In this document: piece after piece, positions 19,828 to 29,813 of the stretch
Position numbering within the stretch: position 1 is the first letter of the stretch
How the letters are laid out: each line of letters starts with the position of its first letter
Source of the DNA: Paralithodes platypus
Taxonomy: Eukaryota; Arthropoda; Malacostraca; Decapoda; Lithodidae
Length of the DNA: 64,000 nt
Assembly (NCBI GenBank): GCA_032716605.1
Contig: CM064495.1
Location: 24,273,760-24,337,759 of the forward strand
Direction of reading: 5' to 3'
Notes under the pieces: model-generated
What the model was told of the DNA's origin: nothing
What the model saw: only the letters and a program-made list of their open reading frames with translations
Database searches by the model: none
Position numbers and translations under genes: made by a program

Positions 19828-21733
19828 GTGCCAACCTTAAGGCCGGAGGACCCGAGGGTAGTACAGCCGGCGAACCCTTGTCTGCTAACTGGGTCGTTCC
19901 GAACGTGTCACCAAGCATGGCCTTTAAACACTTGGGCACGGATGGTGGCACGCAAGGGCATCACTTGGCAGTGGCTCCGGCGACCTCGCTTACGTCAGCC
20001 GACAACGGCGAATTTTGTTTCTTTAGAGGTGGAGTCACTGGTCCAGGAAATGATTGCCAAGAATGTCATCATCCCGGTCCCCCCAAATTACCCTGTATTC
20101 ACGTCCAAACTATTTTTGGTTCCCAAAAGGGACAGTGTTCAGATGAGGCCGGTCGTAGACCTGTCTTATCTGAACCTTCACATTCACAACGAATCTTTCA
20201 GAATGTTAACAGTACACCAAATCAGGCTAACACTTCCGCCGGGAGGTTGGATGTGTTCACTAGACCTGACAGACGCCTATTGGCACGTCTCGGTCAACAA
20301 AAGATTTCAAAGGTTTTTGGCCTTACGGATCAGGCACCAAAATTTTGTTTTTCAAAGGATGCCGTTCGGCTTGAACCTAGCACCTCGATTATTCACGAAA
20401 TTAGTCCGGCAAGCCCTGATGCCATTGTTAAAACAGGGGATCAGAGTGTTGTGGTATCTAGACGACTGGCTGGTAGTGGCAGAGACACAACACTTATGCA
20501 TAAAACATGTCAATATTATTTTAAATCATGTCAAAACTCTAGGCTTCAAGGTAAATCTGGTAAAGTCAAACCTTGTTCCCTCACGAGTAATTCAGTAGAT
20601 AGGGCTGGTCTGGGACACGGCCGCTCTCACTCTGAGTCAGAGTGTGGACAATCGCAACAGGTTTCGCAGGAAACTGTTCATGTTTCTTCACAGTCTGACT
20701 ACGACGCGGAGGGTCTGGGAGTCTCTGGTAGGCTCTCTCAACTGGATTCAACTAACTGTCAAGTTGGGCCGGTTGAAAGTAAAACGATTAATATTGGAAG
20801 GCAACAAATATTTCCCGCTCTTACCGGCGGAAAAAATTATGGCCCATCCCGAAATTAATCCACACCTTGCTAGCGGTCTGGGCAAAGAGGGAAACGTTGC
20901 ATTCAATAATGTCATGGACCTCTCCTCCACCAACGGTATGGGTAGACACGGATGCGTCAGGCACAATAGGGTGGGGATTTCAGTCGAATCAGGGGCACCA
21001 GGGTCAGGGGCTTTGGTCCCACTTAGAAATCTCTCACATCAATGTCAAAGAATTACTAGTCCCCTTGTATTTCCTTCAGGCTCACGGGCCGGCGTTACAG
21101 GGCAAGTCGGTGGCCTTCAGGATGGACAATCTGAATGCAGTTCACTGTATTCAGAAACAAGGATCAACGAGGTCAAGGAGGTTGCTAAACGTGTCGGAAG
21201 AGATTTTTACTCTCGCCAACAGACTAGACATTTACATTCACGCATCTTATCTCCCAGGCGTAGCGAACGTCTGGGCAGACGCTCTGTCCCCCGGGCAGAG
21301 CACGACAGTAGAATGGGAGCTCAAGCAACCCATTTTCAACCTAATGATTGCAGAGCTCTCCCATCCACAAGTGGATCTTTTTGCGTCCGAGGAGACTCAC
21401 AAACTCCCTCTATACCTCACCCGCCGGGCGAAAATGCCGGCAGGGGGGCCAGACGCCCTAGTGACAGACTGGAACAGATGGAGCTCCATCTATCTGTTTC
21501 CGCCGCCAGATGCGTCACTAATGTGACACGTAGTGAACAAACTACGAGATTATCGAGGCTTAGTCTCGCTAATCGCGCCCCTGTGGCCGGCGCAGTTGTG
21601 GTACCAGCAATTGAAAACGTGGTGCCCGGACCCGGTGTCGCTCCCGGTCGGGTATTTCCACTTAGACACGATTGGCAACCTAGCGACCTCGCTGACTTTT
21701 GCATTATGGACATTCAGGAGGCCAAGTGGCTAG
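19828..21733 (+). pseudogene. DIRS reverse transcriptase, RNase H and methyltransferase-like ORF
   Basis: RT motifs: KLFLVPKRD, RPVVDLSYLN, the catalytic Asp in CSLDLTDAYWH, RMPFGLNLAP and WYLDDWLV with the Asp pair. A stop at 20596-20598 follows, and the same frame continues (LVWDTAALTL...) to about 20860. There a +1 shift leads to RNase H in the next frame: VWVDTDASG, KELLVPL, RMDNLNAV and WADALS, i.e. the D-E-D-D set. Next comes the DLFASEETHKLPLY block of the methyltransferase-like domain. A TGA at 21524-21526 interrupts it, and the frame goes on (LRDYRGLVSLIAPLWPAQ) to a stop at 21731-21733. The protein makes DNA from the element RNA. Three lesions mean it is inactive as read. Confidence 0.85.
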
Positions 21734-22192
21734 CACCATACGGTAGAGATGTGACCAATAAATTAATCAATCAATATACTCAGTCTACGAAACGACAGTA
21801 TCACTCACATTGGCAAGCTTTTACTTCCTGGATCATCAGAACGGAACAGAATGTGCCGTCAGTGGCTTTAGTTTTCAATTATTTAAATTATCTGTTTGAG
21901 CAGAAACATTTATCTGTGGTAACATTAAAAAATCACTTAACTGCGATTAGAGTGCCCTTTTTAGACCTGACAGGTCTCTCCATACCGGTGGCGGAGGAAA
22001 CAGGTTTTATGAGAGCTTGTTTTAAACTTCGCCCACCTCCCCGTCAGCTCATGCCTACTTGGTCTCTCGACAAAGCCTTGTCTTTACTTCACTCTCGTCT
22101 GTACCATAATACTGCAGACTTTGCATTACTCTTAAAAAAGGCGGTTTTCCTTATGGCTTTGGCCACCGGGAACAGAGTGTCTGAGCTGGCAG
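21706..22192 (+). pseudogene. DIRS tyrosine recombinase, 3' truncated
   Basis: Overlaps the end of the preceding ORF in another frame, as is usual for DIRS. The frame is open far upstream; the start is placed at the Met of MDIQEAKW. Visible: the N-terminal core-binding helices (STKRQYHSHWQAFTSW, FNYLNYLFEQKHLS, LKNHLTAIR) and the first catalytic Arg in LATGNRVSELA. The H-x-x-R and Tyr segments present in copy 1 at 1870-1980 are missing because the element is cut at about 22192. The frame then runs 47 bases into unrelated DNA. Confidence 0.88.
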
Positions 22193-22406
22193 ATGGGACA
22201 AGTCAAATTTTTTGCCTTTTAACCCTTGAAAAATGCTAAAATAATTATAAAAACAAACATACACACTTTCCATAAATATAAATAAAGTATAAGAGACAGG
22301 CAGATGTATCTACTATTTCCACTTTCAACGACCATTGGTTACTGGTAACGTAACGGCTGGTTTTCGATTCACGTTAATTTCACGTCACTATTCTCTCTAT
22401 CTCCTT

Positions 22407-22439
<33 letters not shown>

Positions 22440-22757
22440 TAGGCCTACATAATATTATAACCGTTGGACAGTTGGATAGAGAAGAGGTACTTCCGAATAG
22501 GCGGCTCGCTCGCCGCTCTTTATCAATAACATTAGTGTTTCAATTGTCGCCGGGGAAGCACGTGTTTAGTGAGAAAATGTACTATAATGAGTGTGTCTAA
22601 GAAACAACAGGCTTCCTTGACAAGATTCTTAACACTAAAACAACCACCATCAACAAGTACAACTAGGTAAAACCGTTGTTTTAAAATAGTGTGTTAACTT
22701 TTTGTATCTAGCCTAGTCAGTTTGTCAGATGATAGATTTCTCTTATTGACTCGCCTC
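22193..22757. other. Sequence between DIRS copy 2 and MITE
   Basis: AT-rich with a (TCC)n and C10 run near 22408-22440. A TTAACCC at 22219-22225 is followed by TTGAAAAATGCTAAAATAA, similar to an internal part of the MITE at 22758. A tiny ORF lies at 22587-22670 (separate entry). Otherwise nothing was recognised. Confidence 0.4.
22587..22670 (+). other. Possible first exon or mini-ORF with a PCNA-box-like motif
   Basis: A 27-codon ORF (MSVSKKQQASLTRFLTLKQP to a TAA at 22668). QASLTRFL matches the Q-x-x-[IL]-x-x-F-[FL] PCNA-interaction pattern near a basic N-terminus. AG/GTAAAA at 22664-22671 could be a splice donor. Several transposases and nuclear proteins start this way. It is too short to assign. 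Confidence 0.25.
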
Positions 22758-23405
22758 TTAACCTGACAAGCGCGATATAGACCTAGGTGCTAGGGTAGTT
22801 ATTTGTGCATTTCTAGCCCTGGATTCTGACAGAATTAGTTATATTTACAATATAAACCATTATTTGTTTTCGGTATGCTTTTATTTTACATATATGATGT
22901 ATATATGAACCTTCAAGAGTGCTAAAATAAGTGGGAAAAGCATTTGGGTGGTGAAAAACGAAGATATTGGCCACCCGGTCATAATCTCAGGCGAGAGAGA
23001 GACACAGGCAGCCCTCCCCTCTCGCTGTCTGGGAGTCAACTGAGACGAGCGGGGCGGTGTGTGCCGGTGTCTGGGTGTTGCATAACGATCTTTTATGCAA
23101 CCCACTTGTGCTACATTATCGCGGGAGAGAAAAATAACCGATAAATGATGATAATAAGAGGAAAAATAGGTGATAATTGAGGAGGGGAGGGAGGGGGGAA
23201 TAAGGTGGGGAAGGAGGGGAGGGGGGTGGGTGAGATTTACATGGATGAGTACTGGAGGGGAATTATCTCACCTAGAGACAAATTCCTTTGTTTTGATAGG
23301 CCCTTTTTTTTTATGGAAGGCTTTTTTTATGGTCCTGCTTCCGTGAGGCCTATCGCGTTCCCTATAGGAAGCCTTCCGTGAGGCCTATCGCGCTTGCCGG
23401 GTTAA
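22758..23405. mobile_element. TTAA-type MITE, family 1, copy a (648 bp)
   Basis: TTAA at both ends; termini CCTGACAAGCGCGATATAG and, inverted, CCCGGCAAGCGCGATAGGC. It is nearly identical to 53356-54007. Inside are a GAGA run, a GGAGGGG-rich stretch and direct copies of TCCGTGAGGCCTATCGCG near the right end. There is no ORF. The TTAA duplication points to mobilisation by a piggyBac-type transposase. Confidence 0.9.
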
Positions 23406-24903
23406 GTGAAAATTGTTGGTAAGCTACTCCACCTATGTTTTCTACCTAAGATATTTACTTAATGTTACAAAAATGTGTTTATAAACAATCTTAAGGATTT
23501 AGTTACACAATTTTTAATACAAAAATATATACAGTATATGATACTCTGCAGTCTCTGTTCTCCTACTGTACAATGTAAAGTATGCCTAGGCCTAAATAAA
23601 ACTATATGTATTGCCAGACAACTTGATCCCTGACCTGAGGGGATGGGTACAAACTAAGCTCCAGCATAGAGGCAACGTTCAGTTCGTTCGATTTTGTATC
23701 TTGTTTCGTGGGAGGGTTGGTAATTGATAATGTCTAACCGCGAATTATTATTTGTGTATGGGGGTTCAAGTGAAATGTGTGTTATCATAGTCATACTGTT
23801 GGAATGGCTGTGGTGGTGAATTTAGTTTGTAACCAGTGTAATCAATTCGATCATGCTGATCAGGGTCTTGTATTCACGTTCTAAATACAACACTGGTTTA
23901 CTTCACCCTTAATGTCTGCCATTGCAGACATTGGTTGGGAGGCCATGGGCTTAAGTAATAAGTACCAGGTGTCGAATGTCGATTAAAGATGACTCTATCA
24001 CTCACTTTCTGGACATATTTCTATTTTCTATATACAAAAAAAAAAAAAAAAATCAGCAATATTTATTATCATAAACTAAAGCTAGTCCTTCGCATTCATT
24101 AGAGATGTGAACCATGAATTTTGCAATATAATATCTACACTTACACACACACACATACAGACAGACAGACAGATAAATAGATAGATATATATTAGATAGA
24201 TAGATATTAGATAGATAGATAGTTATTTATTTAGTTCAGATTTCAGAATGAGTTTTCTGCAGAGGTTTACCTTACTTAATATTCAACATGAGTATGATTT
24301 CATAAGTTTTCTATAATATAACTGTACACTGACAGCTTATTACTTACTGGTACCGTATTAGTTATTTTTGACATATTAATTAGATAGCTAATCATCTGAT
24401 GGTATTGCATTGTTTGTAACTTTGTCACTGTCTTTATATGCTAACTTGTGAAAGCTATTTTTTTGCTATGTGCAACCTTTGTATTCCCCTAAGAAAAAAA
24501 ATCTATTGAATAAAACAAAACAAAATAACTAAAAAAACATTATATACTGTATATACAGTATATAGCATAATTTGTATTAATTCAACAAATTTCATATTCA
24601 GGGCAAGTACAAAAATATCAGGGCAAGTAAGGAATATATCAGGGCAAGTAAATTTCTGAATTCACTAGCCCGGGGCAACTAGATCTGGAACACTAATTTC
24701 CCAGCCTGCTTTGTAGAAGTGCACTAAAACCCAGTTAATTGATACCCCGTTATCCAGTAGATTAACTCTGGAGGGTTTAAGTGTTTTGTTCACCGGCGTA
24801 ATAGTTCGAGGGTTTGGAATTAGCGTACCGTTGTTGCAGATATAGCCTATCATCTAGTCCATTATTAAGTGCCCTTGTTTATTTCGTAGTGCCGGTCATA
24901 ACA
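23406..24903. other. Right part of the 11.4 kb insertion
   Basis: No convincing gene. Contains an A18 run near 24036-24052, (CA), (GACA) and (GATA) microsatellites at 24140-24226, a TATACTGTATATACAGTATA palindrome near 24543-24563 and three copies of ATCAGGGCAAGTA near 24598-24650. Ends GTGCCGGTCATAACA. Confidence 0.4.
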
Positions 24904-25190
24904 GGTGAAGGAGGATATATACAGTATATGAATATTTGAAAATAAAAGCTCTAGTTTATGCAGACGACGGAATATTACTGGCACACACCAATTGAAGAAG
25001 CTGAGGTAGCATTAAGCAAATTAATTAATATAGGTAATGAATGCGGATTAAGTAAAAAAAATCATAAAAGCAGAATATTGATTTTTAACGTAAAAAACAT
25101 AAGAGAAATATAATTTACTAAAAACAGATATAAATAAATTATAGACGATTGAAATTAAGGTATACAGACATATTTTAGAAGCTTCTAGAT
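24904..25190 (+). pseudogene. Old LINE reverse transcriptase relic, second part
   Basis: Starts with the GGTG duplication and soon reads IKALVYADDGILLAHT, the catalytic Y-A-D-D box, then ALSKLINIGNECGLS and further broken sequence. It continues the relic that stops at 13496. The spacing between the R-Q-G-C block there and Y-A-D-D here becomes normal for a reverse transcriptase once the 11.4 kb insertion is removed. Confidence 0.7.
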
Positions 25191-25517
25191 ATGCTCAACC
25201 AGCAACCTTGAGGGGGAAGATAGGTGCCTGGCTCTTTGACCTTGGAAACTTCCTTTCATATTGGTAGAGAGAGAGAGGTGGTGGTGGCGGCCTGGGCTTT
25301 AAACTGGGGGTTGTGTTTACAGTCTGATGGGGAGGGGGGGGGGGGGGGCGAGCGGACCGTTAGGTCTGTCCTGAGTGTAGGGTTTCCCTTTCTGTCTGGG
25401 TTATTGGGAGGGGCTTTGACCTTGGGATGTTGTTGTCATGTAGGGAGGGAGAGACGGGCGGACCGTTATGTTGGTTTTGGGTCTGGGGAGGTGGTGTAAA
25501 CAGAGTGTGGTTTGTAG

Positions 25518-25555
25518 CAAGGTTAAGAGATACAACGTTGTATCTCTTAACCTTG
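25518..25555. repeat. 38 bp perfect palindrome flanked by 9 bp direct repeats
   Basis: CAAGGTTAAGAGATACAAC is followed at once by its exact reverse complement, with no spacer. GGTTTGTAG occurs just before it (25509-25517) and again overlapping its last base (25555-25563). It looks like a tiny inserted inverted repeat with a 9 bp target duplication. Confidence 0.85.
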
Positions 25556-26790
25556 GTTTGTAGGTGAGTTGGGGGGAGAGATGGAGGATAAGGTTTGTGG
25601 TTGATTTGGTAGGGATGGAGGTGGATAGGTGGGGTATTGAGAGAGCAGGGGTGGAGCACTTTGTATGCAGATTTGGGAGGTTTGGTGGCGTTTGTGAGTT
25701 ATTGAATTTGGTAGGGGTTTGTGGTTGCTAGGGGCGTGGCTGGGGTTGGCAGAAGTGGTGGAGGTTGAGGTGTTTGTACAATTTGATAAAGAGGGTGGTT
25801 TGGAGGGTTGGGGTAGGGGGAATTGATAGAGAACGAGTGGAAGAGGTTGATGCTGGTGAGGGGTTGGATTGGGTAGGGGTTTGCGGTCGCGAGAGGGGTT
25901 GTTGGAAGGGTGAGGAATACTGGGGGTGGAGAGTTTATGATGATCTGAGGTCTTGGAGGGTTGAGGTGTGGAGGTTTGTAGAAGTTGTTGAGGAAGAGAA
26001 TTGTTGTGGAGGAGTGTCAGATTTGGTAGGATTGATACAGGAGGCAGGGGGGGGGGGGGGGGGGGGGATTTAGGTACTGGTGTGGGGTTACGGGGTGGAG
26101 GTAGGTGGACGAGCGGGGGCACTACTGGAGGAGGACTTTGGGGGGTTTGGGTAATGTTGGAGAGGGGGGAGGGGTATAGGAGGTAGGTGGAGCTAGATAT
26201 TTCCTGGGTGATGCGGTTGTTTGAAGGGGCTTACCGAGGTCGGATAAGTGGGGAGAGGATGGTTGGGGAGATAAGGTTGACAGTTTTGAGGGGGGGACAG
26301 GTGGTGGGGGTTGTAGTGGTCCCTGAATGGGGACGTTAGAGTATTTAGGTGGTGAAGAACTTTCCAGGAGGGGGTGATCCTCTTGGGTTGGGGGTGAAGG
26401 AGAAAGCAGTGATGGAAGAGTTGACACAAGTGGGGAAGTTTTACTGATCGAGGGGGAAAGAGAGAGAGTCGAAGAATGAAGGAGGGGGCTTGAGGTTGGG
26501 GATTGCTGGGGAAGTGCAAGAATTGAGGGTAATATGTCAATTGGGAGGGAGAGAGCGAGAGATGATGAATATGAGGAAATGAGGGGTGCGATAGGTGGTT
26601 GAGGGATTGACGGGGGTGAAGGTTTCTCTTGGATCACAGGTGCATCCGAGAGGGTGGAGGGACTTATTTCTTGGCCGGCATTCTTCAGGGGTGACATTGG
26701 AAGGACATTGGTGACATTTGGTGTGACAATTTCTGTGTTCTGTGATTTAATGGCAGGCATAGAACACGGAGGGGGTTCATGGGGTAACAA
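25547..26790 (-). pseudogene. Proline/serine-rich LINE ORF1-like coding tract, frameshifted
   Basis: On the minus strand two long frames (26790-26122 and 26122-25547) form a continuous Pro/Ser-rich low-complexity protein of roughly 410 codons, shifted near the G24 run at 26047-26070. At its 5' end (about 26770-26680), another frame reads a Cys/His pattern (CH..EHRNCHTKCHQC......EEC) like the zinc knuckle of LINE ORF1 proteins. ORF1 proteins bind element RNA. The plus strand here is G-rich (GGTTTGG, GGGGAG), which creates many spurious plus-strand frames. The assignment rests on composition and the knuckle-like pattern only. Confidence 0.4.
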
Positions 26791-27198
26791 TTTTTATTTA
26801 AGATTATCATTGATGGATGGTTGGGCAGGGGAAAACTTGGGGACGGTCAGAGGGGATAGAGGCAAGGAAGAGTGCACTGGTGTTGGACTTTCCTCGGGGG
26901 TCATTTTGGAAGGGTGCACGGGTTTTGATTTCTTAGGAGAATGGAGGGACTTATTTATGACAGGGTTAAGGGGAGAAATTTAGTTTTTCTGGATAGGGGC
27001 TGGAGAGGTGGATAGGGTCTCTTCTTTACTTTATCTTTCCTAGGGTTGAGGAGGGGACTCACAAAGTGTTTAGACATGGCTGGGGGTGAAGGGAATTTAT
27101 GGTCTCCTGAAAACTCCCCAGGCCCACTTCCTCGGTGCCTGGCGCGGGGCTCGAACCTCTGAAGGGAGTTTAACCCTCCTAAAAACCCACAGGTTTTG

Positions 27199-27292
27199 AG
27201 ATGCCTTGGGTGGGGTTCGAACCCTGGTTAGTAACCATATCCTCCATAGGTCAACCAGGCCCGCGCGCTAACCCACTGTACTACCACGGACG
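27199..27292 (-). repeat. tRNA-derived SINE head with a second B-box nearby
   Basis: Minus strand reads CGTCCGTGGTAGTACAGTGG (A-box region) ... GGTTCGAACCC (B-box), in tRNA-like spacing and without pairing acceptor arms. A further GGTTCGAGCCC lies at 27145-27156 on the same strand, suggesting a dimeric or partly duplicated head. Not a functional tRNA. Confidence 0.6.
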
Positions 27293-27406
27293 TACAAAAG
27301 TATAGTAACCTTAGTCCTATTTGTAAGAACCAGGTGATAGTCTCGTGGTGATTCACGTGATGAGTTTATTGGACTTCCCATCAACGACTATTTTACACAA
27401 TACCAG

Positions 27407-27461
27407 ACGTCAACTCGGGTAGTACATTATTGGGGTTGCGGGATATTTTCGAGGGCATTAC
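27407..27461 (-). repeat. Exact inverted copy of the 55 bp repeat at 12034-12088
   Basis: Identical in reverse complement. The neighbouring bases are unrelated to those around 12034. Confidence 0.75.
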
Positions 27462-27534
27462 ACTTTTATTCTCTCCTTAGTTCCTTTTGTTACTCGTGTC
27501 GAGAGTACAGTACATACAAACGCTATCTTGGAAT

Positions 27535-27537
<3 letters not shown>

Positions 27538-27581
<44 letters not shown>
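27538..27581. repeat. (TA)n microsatellite
   Basis: About 22 uninterrupted TA units. Confidence 0.9.
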
Positions 27582-27582
<1 letters not shown>

Positions 27583-27696
27583 TGTGTAATATATGCTCAT
27601 GTATTGCCATAAAGTTTATATATATATCCATTCGGCCCGATTACCCGCATACTACACGTAAATACTGTGAACACCCCTGGCAGATCTGACCTTTAG

Positions 27697-28183
27697 TTAA
27701 CCTCTGAAGTGCGCATGGGGGTAATTGGAAACGTCCCCCTGTGCTGACGTATTTGAGGTGTTTCCGTCACTAAAATATTCATTGTGCCATTAATAGCATT
27801 AATACTTATCCATATGCACCTATTATGGGTTGATTATAAAGGTATTAACCTGAAACAACAATAAAACGAGTGAAAACAGCGTTTGGATGGTCAAAATCGG
27901 AGATATAGCCCGCGAGTTGTATAATGTATGGGTGAGGCAATCTGCTTTCCCGCCAATTTCCCCCAAGGCCACTGAGACACAGTCGATCGATACTCTCTCT
28001 CTCTCTCTTGCACTCGCTTGCTATCAGTGATGACCACACCCTCCAATCGGATTTCTAATGTTAGCACGAAAATATACCTCAGAATAAGGGAATAACAGGG
28101 AAAATAGGTGATAACTGAAGGAGAGGAGGAAAGTGGGGAAGGAGGGGAGGTAGAGGACTGAGATTTTGCATGGCCCAGGGGCC

Positions 28184-28228
<45 letters not shown>

Positions 28229-28327
28229 CGATGTCAAAAGTTGATTTTTTTTTTCTCTGACTCTTAAGAGTCTCCCCGCAGTGCGCCGGGGGAACTCTTA
28301 AGAGTCTCCCCGCAGCTCCCGGGTTAA
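27697..28327. mobile_element. TTAA-type MITE, divergent relative of family 1 (631 bp)
   Basis: Starts TTAACCTCTGAAGTGCGCAT and ends in the inverse of TTAACCCGGGAGCTGCGGGG. Its interior shares order and wording with family 1: AACAG/AAAGC..TTTGGRTGGT, GGAGATATAGCC, AAAATAGGTGATAAYTGA and GGAAGGAGGGGAGG. Near the right end ACTCTTAAGAGTCTCCCCGC is duplicated. A T41 run lies at 28188-28228. It is older than copies a and b. Confidence 0.65.
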
Positions 28328-29189
28328 TAGGATCATCAGGGTACGAGTGTCGGTTATAAATGTTCACAGAGAGTGTTAATTATTTTGTCTCTTAGATAGG
28401 CTTCCTTTTATTTATGTTTCCTGGCTTCACAACCAGTTTAAACATTTAACTTTAATTAAATCTAACTGTATACATTAGTAGAGAATTAAAACCTCTCTCC
28501 TTAATTATAACTCATTAGTTATTTGCCATTCAGCTGATATTCCTATTTTATATATTCATTCTATTTGAGACGTTGTGACCTCGGTATTTTGATCTTACAC
28601 CGCGTCACGTTTTACCACGCGCTAACTTTGACCTTCAGAATATCAGCCATTCTTTGAGACTAACCGCTCTGTTAACATTTATGCGATATTTATGTATTCA
28701 TCATATGTTATTGTGGTTTGTGAATTATTATTATTAACTGATTTATGTATCATCCATGCTTTAAAAATATTATTATTCATTCTTGAAGTAGGTTCGAGAG
28801 TATTTATATATAGATACGATTCGACCAAAGGGTTTATTAATTACATATATGCAGTACCCTGATCTAAGGCGAAATAAAATCTTGTGAAACCCAACCATGT
28901 ATTCTGTGTCATTGGTAGAGATTGAGGAAATTTATAATTGTATATCTGGAGTCAGCTATGTTCCTGCTGAGTGTTATAGTTCCAAAAAAGCTTTCCTAGG
29001 GTGGAAAGAGAGAACTAAAGTACGCAGGCAAATATTATTGCCCGACATAACACTAACATTTGTAGGGCATATAAATGAGTTATATCCAGAGTGTTATAGA
29101 TATACCGGTAGCAAACCTTAATTAGAGTGTGTTTTGTTCTCTCAACATGAGGGAAAGGTTATGGAAAGGAGAGTCCGAAATGGGCCTCT
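28328..29189. other. Unassigned AT-rich sequence
   Basis: No gene that I believe. A 74-codon frame (28897-29121) has no recognisable motif. Its middle, GCTATGTTCCTGCTGAGTGTTAT, weakly resembles 33315-33342, as do the preceding bases, hinting at a distant direct repeat. Confidence 0.35.
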
Positions 29190-29813
29190 AAGATTACGTT
29201 AACTTGAACACTAGCATATCTTATATAACCTTTACAACAATTCCAAAACACACTAACACAGAAACACTTAATTTGGGGTGAGGAGAAGTAGGATCCGTGA
29301 GAGATCTGATCGACGTAGGACTCTTAGGTTTCTCCGTCTGTGGACACCAGAGGGAAATGCTGTTCTCACACACAACTAGGATGGTTCTTCTAGCTCTCCT
29401 ACACACTTCTCTTGGTCACTGGACCCGGGATACTTTCTATGGGGATTTTGGCTAACCCCAACGGAAGTATTCTCCGAATTGGTATACACGATTAATTCGC
29501 TCGAAAGGTACCCGAAAGTGTTCCTCAATTTTGCCTAACAATCAATTATTTCAGGTAGGTAATATTCAGTTTTTAAATTGGAACATGGTTATTGCGTTTC
29601 GGAATATTATGGGCATGTGAATTCTGGTTTCTGAATTATTGTGTGGTTAATAATGGCCTTAAAAATATAATATACATAGGGATACATAGGTAATGTTATT
29701 CTTTATTTATTAATATTAAACTTGTATTTTAGAAAGCTTGTATGCGTGAATGATAATTATTTTACAGTTCTTCTGACTTTTATCTATTTGTGATAGTTTA
29801 TAGAATGCTTTCG
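29190..29813 (-). repeat. Conserved 3' flank of MTGL copy 2
   Basis: Read on the minus strand it matches the flank of copy 1 in order (ATTAATAAATAAA, ATTATATTTTTAAG, ACCACACAATAA, CAGATCTCT, AAATTAAGTGTTTCTGTG). It ends with GGTTATATAAGATATGCTAG, then GTGTTCAAGTTAACG. TATATAAG is a good TATA-box word. Confidence 0.6.

Larger units (their letters stand above)
15108..22192 (+). mobile_element. DIRS1-like retrotransposon, nearly full length (copy 2)
   Basis: Order: left inverted repeat, 1.8 kb leader, gag, RT-RNase H-methyltransferase-like ORF, overlapping tyrosine recombinase. The last is truncated at about 22192, where sequence unlike copy 1 begins, so the recombinase C-terminus, ICR and right repeat are gone. 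Long ORFs with only a handful of lesions indicate a fairly young copy. DIRS1-like elements are known to be widespread in decapods. Confidence 0.9.
13497..24903 (+). mobile_element. 11.4 kb insertion with TGTTATG/CATAACA ends splitting a LINE relic
   Basis: The left end is TGTTATGCTGGCC and the right end is GTGCCGGTCATAACA. They form short inverted ends starting TG and finishing CA, and are flanked by GGTG on both sides. Inside are a DIRS1-like element (15108-22192) and a MITE (22758-23405). The remaining host-element DNA is about 1.6 kb on the left and 2.1 kb on the right, with no long ORF. TG...CA ends with a 4 bp duplication fit a solo LTR later hit by other elements. I found no second LTR copy, so a TIR transposon is an alternative. 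The boundary claim is stronger than the class claim. Confidence 0.55.
25191..27120. repeat. Strongly strand-asymmetric G-rich region
   Basis: The plus strand is G- and GT-rich over almost 1.9 kb, with G17 (25330-25347) and G24 (26047-26070) runs and many GGTTTG, GGAGGG and GGGTTG motifs. It contains the ORF1-like minus-strand tract and the 38 bp palindrome. Several G-quadruplex-capable segments are visible. Confidence 0.6.

Noticed and set aside
19878..20858. Long frame overlapping the DIRS reverse transcriptase
   Set aside because: Shadow of the RT frame; it has no recognisable domain and stops do not matter to it.
20644..21700. Upstream half of the 531-codon frame as part of the recombinase
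   Set aside because: The first 70 codons are the end of RT, and the rest is the out-of-frame reading of RNase H; recombinase similarity starts only near 21700.
25224..26186. Gly/Val/Trp-rich plus-strand ORFs
   Set aside because: Artefacts of the G-rich strand opposite a Pro/Ser-rich coding-like tract.
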